A DNA stretch of 64,000 nucleotides from Chondrus crispus. Lineage: Eukaryota; Rhodophyta; Florideophyceae; Gigartinales; Gigartinaceae. Made by a program: the position numbers and the translations under genes. The notes under the pieces were generated by a model. The model was given only the letters and a program-made list of their open reading frames with translations. It was not told the DNA's origin and did not search any database. The stretch spans positions 268,849-332,848 of the forward strand of contig NW_005179353.1 of NCBI RefSeq assembly GCF_000350225.1. The letters are read 5' to 3'. This document shows, piece after piece, positions 44,219-56,326 of this stretch (positions are counted from its first letter, which is position 1; the number at the start of each line of letters is the position of its first letter).

Positions 44219-47200
44219 ATGATAGTAGACTAGCGACTTTGTCGTACGACCTTTGGGAGATAAAAAGAAACCACCTTTGTATCCCCTGTTATTTTCAACT
44301 TCCTCCTCTTCTTTCTGCGTACCGTCCCTGCGGTCGTGTTATTTCGGAGTCCACGGCCCGCCCTCAACAGCGGAGCCCCTGGCTCCCTAGTCCTCTGGTC
44401 CGTGCCCTGACGGCACTGTAGACGTCCCCTGCGACTTTCCTCGTCTTCATTGCTCAATTTCCTCCTCTTTTCTATTGCGTTCTCTTCCTCCTATCCTCGA
44501 TGTGCGTCCCCCTTTCCTCGTCTCCATTCCTCAATTTCCTCCTATTTTCTCGCACATCGAGCATCCTCGAAAACGTCATCAAGACCACCTACCGCCGCTG
44601 CTTCTCAGCCTATTTACATCCTTGTTGACAGCACCAACCAATTCCATAGTAGGGGTCCTGACTCCTCATGAATCACCAGACCAGTGAACTGTGTCGACCC
44701 GTCCCTGGTCTAATGCCCTGTGCGTGTATACACAACGTCATTCAACATCTTCTCCCATTAGAGGACTCCGTAGCTCCCCCTCAGTCCGGGCTTCAGTTTT
44801 CAGGTAGTAGCCGTACACAAACTCCTTCCGTCCCTCGGTACCTGGATCTTCTTCCTCCACAACTTCAATCCTCGCCCTGTTTCAAACACGGACCAAAAAC
44901 GCCTTGCTTCTTGAAAAAAAAGAAAGTTTCAATTTCCACAACCTCGCAGAGGCCAATATCGGGGGAGAACAGCCTCCCAAAAATCGAGCACACCTTTGCA
45001 CTTGCGCGTCGCCGACCAGCCAGGTCTCTTACGAGCTGTTTGGGCTCTTCAACTTCCGACCCACCGGATATCATCCCGTTTAATCTTGCCAGTCTGCAGT
45101 GCCGGCGTAGAATTTTTTTTCGCCCTTACAGTGAACATAGAGCGTGCGTCTGTGCTGCCGTACTTGTCCCATTCGCAACTGAACTCGAAGGAAATCACTC
45201 AAACCCATGATCCTAGGTCCAAGATGGCACAGTTTTCGACCGCTTCAATTAGGTGGTGGGGGCATGGCGCCCGGGTGACCTCCTTGATGACGACGTCGAG
45301 CAGATTTTCGTCATCGAAGTAAACAAAAGAATGGCAAAACAATTCGCCTACCTTGTGCCGTATGTGTCCGCGTGTTGACTCGCGCACTGTCCCAAGCGGT
45401 TCGTGCTACTAACCGACCGACGGTCGCCGCCCGGGGAGCTCGGTGCGAGTTTGCCCGATCATAATGGTTGCTCCAATGTGATTTTCACAAGCTACCCCAT
45501 GTCACTTCGGTTCACTTGTCAAGCTTACCACAAGGATCCGCCTGACAGGCGCACTTGTAGCGACGTACGGCCGTCTCGTAAGTCTCATTAGTCCGTGGGT
45601 AAATCATAAATAATTTCCCTACATCGCCCTGCCCTTTCCTGCCTTTGAATGTACAGTCTGGCGTCACACCGGCGCATACCCAACTCTACAGGCGATCGCG
45701 TGTAGGAGGAATACCTACATATGTTTCTTTGCGGCTGCTGTGACGCAGCGAATGCGGGTGTGCGAGTCCACAAGGACTCGTCCCATCGGATCGGTGTCGT
45801 CATTTCAGCGTGCGTATTCCGGGAGGTGCGCAGTTCCTCTTTGTCCTTGTCATGCTTCCTGATAGAGGATTGGACGTGTTCGAATTGCCTCACCTGGGCA
45901 AAATTTGCTGGTTAGCGGTGTACGTGGTGATCCTCTCGGTGGGTCGCCGTTCGCAATCTGCGGGACGACTTCGCGTGTGCTCTGAGTCTTGGTTGCGGCG
46001 TTCTCGTCGTCGACGACATGTTCCGTCCGCACACCAGAATAACTAGCCCGACCCTCACTCTTTCTTCTGCAACAACAATAACACTGGTCGTGCAGTTCGC
46101 GTACTCGGTGGAAAGAAATGCGGTGGCGGGGGGTGGTACTGGCATAAACTTGCACTTGTCGTCAGAGTATCCCCTCATCTCGCACGTCCGATCAGCGATA
46201 GCTTTTCCTTAATTTTTGATAAAAATTCCGAATGGTGTCCTGTGTCCCAATTTGGCTGTGCAGCGCTCGTCTTTCTTCACGATTTGATATTGAGGTGAAC
46301 TCGGAGGTATCCCGGAGTGCCATTTTCCCAAATCACCTCTGGAGTATCTAGTGGCTCATTTGAGGTCCCGTCCGACGGCAAATATTCGTCCTTCGGACTC
46401 TCCCCGTGAGTCGTGTCACGTTCCTTCATCCTTGCGAGGTACGTTCCTTCTGCTCCCGTCCCTTGTTCCGACCATGAGCAGGGCAAGCGACAATTCCCAT
46501 CATGCTTCTAATATCTCCCCCACGACCTTGTCGCATCTCGCATCATCCACTTCCTCTCCACTCGCCTCGCTCGTATGCATGGGCACATTAACAGCATCTT
46601 TTCCACACCTTCTCCCTCGATTCGCGGGTAACCCGCTCGTCAGTCTGGCTCCGTCCTCCATGCGCCTCCCAAAAGAATGTGCCGTCGTTTTTCCCGGGGG
46701 AGGGGGGGTTTCACAGACTTATCTAAACCCATACACTGCAGTTCCCTCAACTTGTGCCTCATAAAGGCTATATTTGGAGTGCTCGACGCCCTTGGTAGAA
46801 TAGGCCTTTCTCGGTCGCGACGACTATTCGAAGCTTGAATAACCCTCGATGAGACCTCATTAAGGACTGTAGGAAAATTCCCTTGGTACAGTCCAATACA
46901 GACGACGTCATTATTACCTGGCATCGATTCAGTGCACACGACAGCCACGTTGTCTTCCCTCGTAGTTCCCTCGTTCGAATTGCGGGAACAGGTTCACGGC
47001 TCTCCACAGTATTTAGCAAGCTGCCGTCGGTTGCGTTCCCACATTGTAAGATGTCGTTACTCTCCCCTGAGATTATCCCTTGGGTTTCAATCCATTTCGC
47101 ACCTGTGACGAGATCTTGCTGGATCTCATCACAACCGTATGCGCCTTGCTCTTCGCGCTCCACCTCGCCGCGTCATCGACGTTCCCCTTCCTCGCTGATT

Positions 47201-48079
47201 ACCCCTGTCTCCGCTCCCTTCGGAAGTGTCCTTGTAGGTTTTTCTGATCGACCTCCGCAGTGCGGGGTCGTGTCTTAGACAACAAAAAATATAATAATAA
47301 CTAAAACAGAACAATAACAAAACAGAAAAGAGGAAAAGAAAAGAAATAAAGAAACAAAGAAACGACAGAGTTGAAGAGAAATCATGATGGGTAAGTGCTG
47401 AGTAGATCGCTCTGGAAAATAGGACCGGTTGTGAGTGTCGACGTCGGTCGCCGCGGGGTGACTTCGTAGCAGCGTTCTTCTGCCGGTGGTCCCTACAGAC
47501 GGGTCTTCGTGCTCGTCAAGCATGGGCAGTGTGTTGGCAGTGAGTGGGGTGTGACGATAGGCTTCATGTGAGGTCGGGTGGGGCTTGGCTGTGGGGCGAC
47601 TTAGAATATTTATGTCGCCGACCTTGGCAAGCGACCACCACTTCGCGTGCGTACTGCAGCTGCAGTACTTTTTCCTGTTTCTCGATTATAATTTCGCAGC
47701 ATGGCTGGAATCGATTTCTCACTTGTGTTGCATGTTCAGCGGTTTGTTGTCGACACGCCTAATTAGTTTTTTTCAATTACATCACACTCCACGAGAACGG
47801 ACCGCCCGTTCGAAACGTCATTTCTCGTGCGTACCGTGATGGGGCGTGTGTGTTTTCCGAAAGGCTCAATGCCTCATACAGGGATACGGTTTCGCTTCTC
47901 TGCCTTGCTCTCCTTTCTTTCAAACTCCTTATTTGCGAACCTCGTAGATGCGTTCATTCCTCGGAGTTCTGACCTCTCTGTTGTCTCTAACCTACTAATT
48001 CTATTTACGATGGCTATCCCGGTTGTGCGTGCGACGCTTGCGTGGGTAAGGGTAGCCTTCTCCTTTTGAAATATGTGAC
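44219..48079. other. Noncoding 3' region of E2
   Basis: 3.9 kb between the accessory-gene remnant and the pol end of E2, corresponding to 23348-25186 plus 38781-40009 of element A but strongly diverged. Frames of 60-180 codons, Ser/Pro-rich on the plus strand, have no domain. I see no gene, RNA or repeat here. Confidence 0.4.
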
Positions 48080-51000
48080 TATCGCGCTGCGGGAGATTTG
48101 GTCAATAGGTTCCCACGATGCGTCCTCGAGGGTATACCCATACCATCTCACTTTGAGAATTAATTTCTACTCGTCGTAGCCGTGGTCCACGATCTTGTCG
48201 ATCACATACTCCTGACTCTCGGCTCCTTCTTCATGCGTGCCCCACTGTCCTTCCCCCTTCCGAAGAGCCAGCGACTCATCCTCATCTTGCTCTTCCGAAC
48301 CTCTCATCTCTTGGAGATCGGGCGGGATGCCCGCAGCTTCCTGATTACCAACGGTCCGTCATCCGTCCTATCCTTCGCTTGCGCGGCGGGTTCTTCTCGT
48401 TCCCCTTCTTGATTGAGGAACTGTAGCGCTTGACGTAGGCCAGTTATCGGCGCATAGTCCATCGGGCTTGGGGCTAATTCGACTCTATCTCCCGACACGC
48501 GCTCTTCTTGGTCGCCGATGGCAATGACGACCGTATTCTCAGTTGACGCCCTCACATGATACGGACCCGTAGCCACTTGTGCCAACTTATGTTTCGGCTC
48601 GGTGGCCGTGCCTTGCTCCTTTCGAAGGAATACGTATGATCCTGAAGGGATGTCATACTTCGGCTTGCGGAGCCTTGCGTCAAAGTTTCGCTTGTAGCGC
48701 GCTTGTTCTTTCCGCAAGCTCTTATCAGCGCCTTTCATCAGGCTTTCCAACCACGACTGCCATTTCAGGTAGTACGCTCGCTTCGAGCTAAATCCTTCCA
48801 AACTTGGCTGTGCTAGTAACGCAATGCTTCTCGGCGCCCGAGCTAACACCAGCTCGAACGGCGCGATGTTCGTAGTTCGATGAATTTGCGTGTTGTATGC
48901 GAACGTCACAGCGTCGCTAAATAGGTCCCAGTCCTTGGGATGCTCTCCAACATATTTTCGCAACGCGGAAGGCAGCGTGCGGTTAAACCTCTCAACTTGG
49001 CCGTTGGCTTGCGGGTGGTACGTAGTCGTGAACACATTGCGTATGCTGAGAATTCGGCAGACGTTCTGAAAGAACCGGGCCGTGAACTGTGTTCTATTGT
49101 CGGACAGCAGCTTGACCGGCGGTCCGTACAAGAATACCCAATGGTGAACGAAGGCTTGTGCGATGTGCGCAGCTGATATAATCTTCAACGGTACGGTCCG
49201 TACCAGTTTCGAGTATCGATCGCTGATCACGAGAATATACCGATTTCCTCGTTTAGTTGTAATTAGCTCGCCGAGGATGTCGATGGCGACAAACTCCAGC
49301 GGAGCTTTGGGCGTGAACAGCTTCATTTCCTTCGTGTTTTTTCTTAACTTCACCCTTTCCCGCGCATATGCGGCGCAATCCTTCGCGACTGCGTAGCAGT
49401 CTAGGGCCATCGTAGGCCAGTAAAAATATCTTCTCAATGTCTTGTAAAGTTTCCTGCCTCCCGGGTGGCCTGCCAATTTTGCGTAATGGCTCAACCCTAG
49501 GACGCGGTCCCTTAACGATTGTGGTATTACCACTTGTACAAACTCTGCTGCGGTACGGCATAGAGTTCCTTCGAATCCCTCGGTCTCCGTGCTGAACGTT
49601 CTCACCTTTCCGGCGTCCATTTCTTCCTTGATGCGGTTGCAGAAGGGGTCGACGGCTTGCTCGCAAATGAGCTCCTCCGGAGTGACAGCTTGGAATTGAT
49701 CAAGGCGATCAGGGGCGGTCCCCCCCTCAAGAGCGAGGATGTCGTCTGCCGCGTGAATAGTTTCCTCGTCCTCCACTGTACCCTCGGCCGGTTTGGCCAT
49801 AAAGCAAGGGATTTCGTCGTCGATTTCGTCGACGGTTTCTCCTGCGGTTTGCAACCTTGACAAAGCGTCCGCCTGGCTGTTAGCCTTTCCCTTTTTGTAC
49901 TTGATTTCAAAATCGAATTCCGAGAGGCGTAGCCTCCATCGGATTAATCTCCCGCTGGGGTCGGTTACGTTCATCAACCACCTCAATGAGGCATGGTCGG
50001 TATGCACAATGAAGTGCTCGCCATATAGATATGGTCTTAAAGTCTGTACGGCCCAAATTACCGCTAGACATTCTTTTTCTGATACAGAATAGTTTCTCTC
50101 GGCTGCGGCTAACGTTCTTGAAAAGAACTGGATGGGTTTACGTTGCGCATCCGGATGCGTTTGAAACAATGCAGCCCCGATTTGATAGTCGCTTGCATCG
50201 TTGTCTACCGATTATGGTAGGTCCTTCTTCGGCAGCGCCAATACCGGTGGCGCCAAGATAGCGTCTTTGAGCTTATGAAAAACGTTTCCGCATGGTTCGT
50301 CGAATCCTTCCAACTGGACCGGTTGTCCTTTCTTCAGTAGTTGGTTTAGAGGATGCACAATTTTCGCATAATGCGGAACGAACCTGCTGTAGATATTGCA
50401 AAGTCTCAGGAAGCTTCTGAGCTCTGTCTGCGTTTGAGGGTACCTCACTTGTGCCAATGCGGCGGTTCGCGCGGCTTCAACCTCGAGCGTACCTGGCCGA
50501 ACGACGTGGCCGAGGTGCTTGATCTTTTTGACGATACGTTCGCACTTGCGAAGCTTGAGCTTCACACTTGCCTTCTCCAATACAGACAGTATTTCGTCAA
50601 CGTAGACAACGTGCTCTCGTAGACGACGTGCTCTTCCCAGGATTTGCTGAAAATGTTGATATCATCTAGATATACCAGACAGCATTTCCAACGGAACGGA
50701 GAGAGCAGGATATCCATGGATCTCTGAAACGTTGCTGGCGCGTTGGTAAGCCCGAAGGGCATTCTTGAGAATCGGTACAAACCTGAGTGACACGAAAATG
50801 CGGTTTTGTCGCGGTCGCTTTCGGGAATCGGCATCTGCCAGTACCCCGAGATCGCGTCCAACGCAGAGAAAACCTTGGTGTCACCAAGCGAGTCCAGACA
50901 CTCGTCCATGCGCGGCAAAGGGTACGTGTCCTTCACCTTCACCGCGTGTAACCTGCGGTAGTCTACGCAAAAGCGCATTGAACATTCCGGCTTGGGCACT

Positions 51001-52428
51001 AATAAAACAGGCGACGCCCATTCTGACTGCGCCGGTTCGATGACTCCGGCTTCTAACATCTTCTGTACTTCTGCGTCCTCGACCTCCCGAGCCTTTGGAC
51101 CGGCTCGGTAGGGAGCTTGTGCGATGGGCCTGGTCTCCGGGACCAGCTGGATCCGGTGGACCGTGGTATTAATTTCACCAAGGGTCCCATCCCACATCTT
51201 AGAGTATTTCTTCAACATCCGTCGGAACCGCTCGCGCAGCCGTTCCGGCACGTGGCTCAGGTCGAGGTCCTCCGTCCGGCGGTGGGGGCCCAATCCGCTG
51301 CTCTGGCTTCGACAATGCCGTCGCAGAGAGCCCACTCGACCATTCTTCTGGCTGGTCCTCACGCGCCCGATCCGACGATTCGCATCTTGTCTCGCCCGTA
51401 GGCGTCTTGGTAGAAATAAGAAACTTTTCCCTCTTCCTTTCTTGAATCCCGAGAACTTCACCAATGGTGGTTTTGCTCTCAAGCACGGCCCTCGGGTGCG
51501 GTAATAATTCTGCCACCACTTGGACTTTTTGTAACCTGACAGGGTACGTCCTAAAAATCGCAACAAGTAAACGAAATGGCCTGTCAGGCTCAACCTGAAC
51601 GACACCATTCGTGCGCGTCAACCCGTGCCTTTCGTACAAAGACGAGTACGGCTGAACCACAACCAAGCCCGCTCTCTTCGAGGTGCATTCCACGACGCGT
51701 TGCGTCCCTGGCTCGATAGTCGTGGCTCTTGCCACTTTTACTTTAGGGGAAATTCGCTCCCCCTTTCCATCATTCTCGTCCTCTCCCGGGACGAGATTCT
51801 TCTTCCCTTTTCACGTCGAGAACCGCCTAACTATCAAAACCTCCGAGAAATCTGCCAACTCAACCGTTTTCTTCCTTGCATAAATTGCTTCCACAAACCG
51901 GTTACAGTAGTCCACGCCTAGAATTAGCGGGACTGCTAGTTTTTCGCATACAATAAACTCGGCTGCGGCCACAAATCTTCCAAGCCTCACAGGCATTTTA
52001 ATTGTGCCGAGAGTCCGGAGTGTCCTATTGTTCGCGTCGCCAATGTCCTGGGTCGGTCCGTTGGACACCAACATTTCTATTCCTGCCGGAAGTTCAGACC
52101 TTCGAACCAAATTCGGTCCGGCGTCGGTGTCCAACACGGACAACACTCGACTCATCATTCCGACCGTTGGTCCAATATCCGCGTAAACTTTGTAGCTTTT
52201 TCGCGCGAGGACCAAGATCTTTTCAGGACTTTCTTGCCGCTTAACGCTGTACCAGGGCCTACGAATTTGATCCATCGGACGATCTTTGTCTCGACTTAGA
52301 ATTTTCTTGACAACAGTCGGCTCCTTGGGCCTATCCACTATTCCAACTACCTCCTCGTCGCGGCCTTCATTTTTTGCTAGAGACAGGGAACGGGACTGAG
52401 TCCCGGACGCAGTACGTTGAACCTGCAC
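48080..52428 (-). pseudogene. Type II pol of E2, broken
   Basis: Protease (LSVLDTDAGPNLVRRSELP, about 52090-52150), reverse transcriptase (MRFCVDYRRLH, MPFGLTNAPATFQRSMD, about 50690-50980), RNase H (LAVIWAVQTLRPYL), integrase (LEFVAIDILGEL; YHPQANGQVERFN, about 48990-49300) and chromodomain remnant. Very similar to 16919-23347. Several breaks. Confidence 0.88.
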
Positions 52429-52457
52429 TTCTCATGGCTCCTTCGAGATTCCCCTCT

Positions 52458-54630
52458 CTAGTTTCCCTGCGGCGGCGGGTTCCTTCTCACGTCCGACGAC
52501 GCGGGCCCTGCGGCGGGCCGTCTAAACGGTTGGTTCGACCTCGGCGTGGAAGCACTCGGCGTGCTCGCCGTCTGCGAATCGAACCAATTCCTGACCTTCA
52601 GATAACTCGTCGATGGTATCCCCAATCTCTCCATCGGAGACAACTCCTCATAATTTCTCAAAACTCGGTGCATTTTCCGGAGGGAAAGAATGCACGTTGG
52701 CGCGGCGTGCCCCTTCTCGTAACAGTGATAGCACACCAGTCCGTGCTTCTTGACGAAATATTGCGGCCTAGGTCCTCCACGGGCCGGCGGCCTTCCTTGA
52801 TGTTGCGGCCTTCCCATCCATCCTGGCCTTCGAAACGTTGTACCCTTGTCTTCCATCGGAATGCGCGGCGCCGGCGTGTGGCCGCGCCCCCGGAACATCA
52901 TCACGGGATCCGTAGGCTCTGAAAACGACTCCGTCGTGTATGTGGGCGTCGGTAAAGTTGACGACCCGCTTGCCCCGTAGTCCTCGTGTCCGTAGCCCTC
53001 CGAAGGCCCAATGGAATCGCCTTCGGCGACGAACGCTCCCTCGTAATTTTCATTACTTCTCTGCGCACTGCGCTCCTCTGACACGGAGATTGACTCGGCT
53101 AAGTGGACGGCGGGGTGACCTTTACGACCGGGATAAGAAGAAGCCCTCGCCTTGTTCCCCGCCCTGAACGTCGACGGCGTCTGCATCGTAACCTTCTTGG
53201 TCTTCTTGTCCTTGGCGCGGCTCGCCGAGCCATGCGCCTTTGCGTAATTTACCAATCTCAAAAATGAGACATCTCGGTTATCTCGTCGATACTGCGAGAC
53301 CATGGGCTTTACTGGCGTCTAGCCCCTCGATGAACATGGCCATCTGCTCCTCCATGGAATAAACATTCCCACAGCGATTACTCGCGTCTGTTAGGCGTAT
53401 GTAAAATTCCATCTCGTCTTCAGACGATCCCTGCTGAACTTCTCGCAATGCGAGCACGGCTTGACGGATCGCCTCGTCGGTGGCGAAACTTCTCAATAGC
53501 CACTGCACGGCCTCCGGCCAGGCGAATACCATCCCATGGTGGGATCCCGCCGTCTGAGACACGGAAGTGTACTGTCTTAGGGCAATGCCACTAAGAAATT
53601 CGGGCAACAAGCGAATCGCTTGTCCTTCATTCATCTCCTGAGTATCAACCTCTTGAACCAACTTCGCCAAAAAGTCCAACACAAGGACGCCGTCTTCTCC
53701 TGTGAATGTGTTGTCCTTCCTCACCTTAGGTGGAATATCTGTCCTGATTTTTTGCACGGCGGTCCGCCGGGAACTTGACAAATACGTCTGCGGGTTCCGC
53801 AGGCGGTACGTTCGGTACGAAAGAAATTTCTTGAAGAGGTACTTGGTCGGATTCAGCTCCTCCAACTCCTCCCATCGCGGCCCGCGCCGCGTTGGGATAT
53901 CTTCGCGTTCCGCGTCCTTGTCTCTCCGCGAGGCGGACGAAGTGACTCCGTCTCGTCTGGAGGAAATTTGGACAAAATTCCGTTTCCGTCTTCTGAACGG
54001 CGTTCGGAATCGCCCGAATGGTTCGACGAACCGCCGTTACCATCTTCAGAGGGACCATGCGACTCCGACTGTGAGTCGCGGTCCTCCGGATCGTCACCAC
54101 AGTGACCCTTGCTTGTGCGTCGCTTGTCCTTCTTGGAGGACTTCGACTTAGAGCTCCGCTGTCGAGCGGGCTTGTCCTTCTTCGACCGACAGTCGCCCTC
54201 TCTACCCGAAGGGAGCGGCTCGTCGTCCGATCCTTGCGGAGCTTGATCCGCAGCCTGCTAAAGGTCCTTGAGACGTTGCGCGGCGGGATCGAATCGATCA
54301 TCGATTCTTGTTCTAAATTTTCCTAAGGACTCCAAGGCTTGATTCGCGTCGCGCCTCGCGTCCTTAACTGAGAGTTTCAATGACGCTAGGACCTCCGGCT
54401 CCGCGCCGTCGGTTACCTCCCCCTGTTCCTTCTCGACGAGATCCACGCGAGCTGTTAGCTCTCCCAACACGATGTGGAACTCGGCTGCTTGCAACTCCAG
54501 TTGCTTTCGCACTAGGGCCAATTCATCCTGGAGAATTTTCTTATTCTCTCGGCGAATTTCGCTGCCCATCTTCTCGAACTTCTCGTCGAGGTCATTCTTG
54601 TCGGCGACAATCCCCGTAGGGGTTTCTTGA
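52458..54630 (-). pseudogene. Type II gag of E2, broken
   Basis: A charged coiled-coil N-terminus (ALVRKQLELQAAEFHIVLGE), a Lys/Ser-rich basic tract, a capsid-like helical region (LPEFLSGIALRQYTSVSQTA, IRQAVLALREVQ), and a CCHC zinc knuckle (CYHCYEKGHAAPTC, about 52690-52735). Homologous stretches occur at 56327-58440 and 61157-63040. A few breaks. Confidence 0.85.
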
Positions 54631-54878
54631 TCTCCGGGATCCGTGGCCGTATTGGCCAGGCTCCGGGTGCCAGGGCCCCTCAGGATCCTCGACGCCCGTG
54701 CCGATCCGCTTCTACTCGCCCCGGGACCGACGTCCCCGGGTGCGCTTGTTCACATCGTTTGGCGTAGGGAACGAACCTAAAAAAATATACGAACAAAAAA
54801 TAAAGAAGAGACTCCGTACCCAGACCAACTTCCTTGTCGTAGACAAAAGTCTTCATCAGGTCTCCTGTACAAAAAAGT

Positions 54879-54895
54879 TCTAGGTCGGGAGACCA
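54879..54895 (-). other. Primer-binding site of type II element E2
   Basis: On the minus strand TGGTCTCCCGACCTAGA, four bases after the LTR end; identical to the type I and type III sites. Confidence 0.88.
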
Positions 54896-54899
54896 CTTT

Positions 54900-55312
54900 T
54901 GTAGTGCAATGTACCTGGCAGGCCGCGAACACAGTCCGACGGTCAAACAAAAAGAAAAAACAGCAACAGAAACAACCACTGCCGATGGCACGCGCTACGG
55001 AGCGTTCGAGACTCCCTTTCCCCTTGTGTGGGCTTGCGGCCCACGATAGCTCAAATCCGACGGGGGGCAAGGAAAGATGCCCGTCCCGGGAGGATAATGG
55101 TGGTAGAGACTTGTGAAGACTTGAGTGCTCGGTGAGTGCGGGTTGGGCTTGTGTACGTGAATGTAACGGCGGTTCGCTGGGTTGTAAGTCCAATGCTCGA
55201 CGAGCGCCTTCAGCACCTTGCGTATAATTCAAGGTCTTCGACGGGGGCTCCATTAGCACTACCCGACGGGAACGTAACTATGTAGCCACGCTACGACCAA
55301 CGTGTTGCCCGA
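54900..55312 (-). mobile_element. Type II 5' LTR of E2, 3' part only
   Basis: 413 bp corresponding to the last part of a type II LTR (about positions 598-1016), ending at CCCGA next to the LTR at 55313. Length and end point complement the piece at 42126-42724. Confidence 0.88.
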
Positions 55313-56326
55313 TGTAGTTCAATAAGCTACGTGGGAAGCTGGAACGTTGGGTACTGTAGTCCGAGTTGGTGGACACAAGTGTGAAATAGATCACGATATT
55401 AATGTATTATTTAATTTTAATTAGTTATCAATTAATTATCTAACATTAGATTACATTTAGGATTTAGCGCCGAGAGCTACTGTAGTGGCTCCGGCGGGGC
55501 GATATGTACCTTAACCCTCTGACCACCAAGTCAGTAAAGGTAACCCGAGTTGCCGGAGTTATATCTCGCCTTCGTCGAAGACCACTTCCGTTCACGCGAC
55601 GCGCTTCACTTCTACGCTGCTAACGACATCCTCTACTGATCCGGGTCCCCTTTCCTTATCCTTTTCCCTTTTCTATCTCTACGTCTATTTTTCCCTTAAT
55701 TGTGTTGGTTCCATTGGAGTCGGTCGCGACTGATCCGGTGTAGGTGTTTTAGCCATCGGGCAACACGTTGTGTAGCGCTGCTACTGTTTGAAGTTCCGTA
55801 GGAAGGCTGTTGTAACAACGCCTCCGTCGAAGGTCTTACTGTATAAGACAGAGTTGGTACCACCTACCGCGATCGCGATCGCCCTGGTGAGGGTGTTTTT
55901 AGCCATCGGGCAACACGTCGATAGTCGCATTGCTACACCGTTATGATCCCGTCGGATAGTGCTGAACAAGCCCCCGTCGAAGACCTTGATTTATACGCAA
56001 GGTGCTGAAGACGCTCGTCGAGCATTCGCCTTACAACCCAGCGAACCGCGGTTACATACTCGTACACAAGCCCAACCCGCACTCGCCGAGCATTCAAGTC
56101 TTCACAAGTCTCTGCCACCATTATCATCCCGGGCCGGGCATCTTTCCTTACCTCCACGTCGGAGTTGAGCTACCGTGGGCGGCAAGCCCACACAAGGGGA
56201 AACGGAGTCTCGAACGCTCCGTAGCGCGTGCCATCGGCAGTGGTTGTTTCTGTTGCTGTTGCTGTTTTCTTCTTTTTGTTTGACCGTCAGACTGTGTTCG
56301 CTGCCTGCCAGGCACATTTCACTACA
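55313..56326 (+). mobile_element. Type II LTR, full length, plus orientation
   Basis: 1014 bp starting TGTAGTTCAATAAGC and ending CATTTCACTACA, same subfamily as 42725-43731. It is followed directly by gag sequence, without a primer-binding site, so it is not the native 5' LTR of what follows. Confidence 0.88.

Larger units (their letters stand above)
42725..55312 (-). mobile_element. Type II Ty3/gypsy element E2, inverted, broken
   Basis: Minus-strand element. Reading leftward from 55312: partial 5' LTR (54900-55312, LTR positions about 598-1016), primer-binding site (54879-54895), gag (about 54569-52458), protease (52428-51811), reverse transcriptase, RNase H and integrase (about 51735-48304), chromodomain remnant (about 48080-48220), a noncoding stretch, an antisense gene remnant (43752-44218), purine tract, full 3' LTR (43731-42725). 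Coding parts hold several breaks, roughly five to ten. Its 5' LTR is complementary in extent to the 3' LTR piece of element A. Confidence 0.88.
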
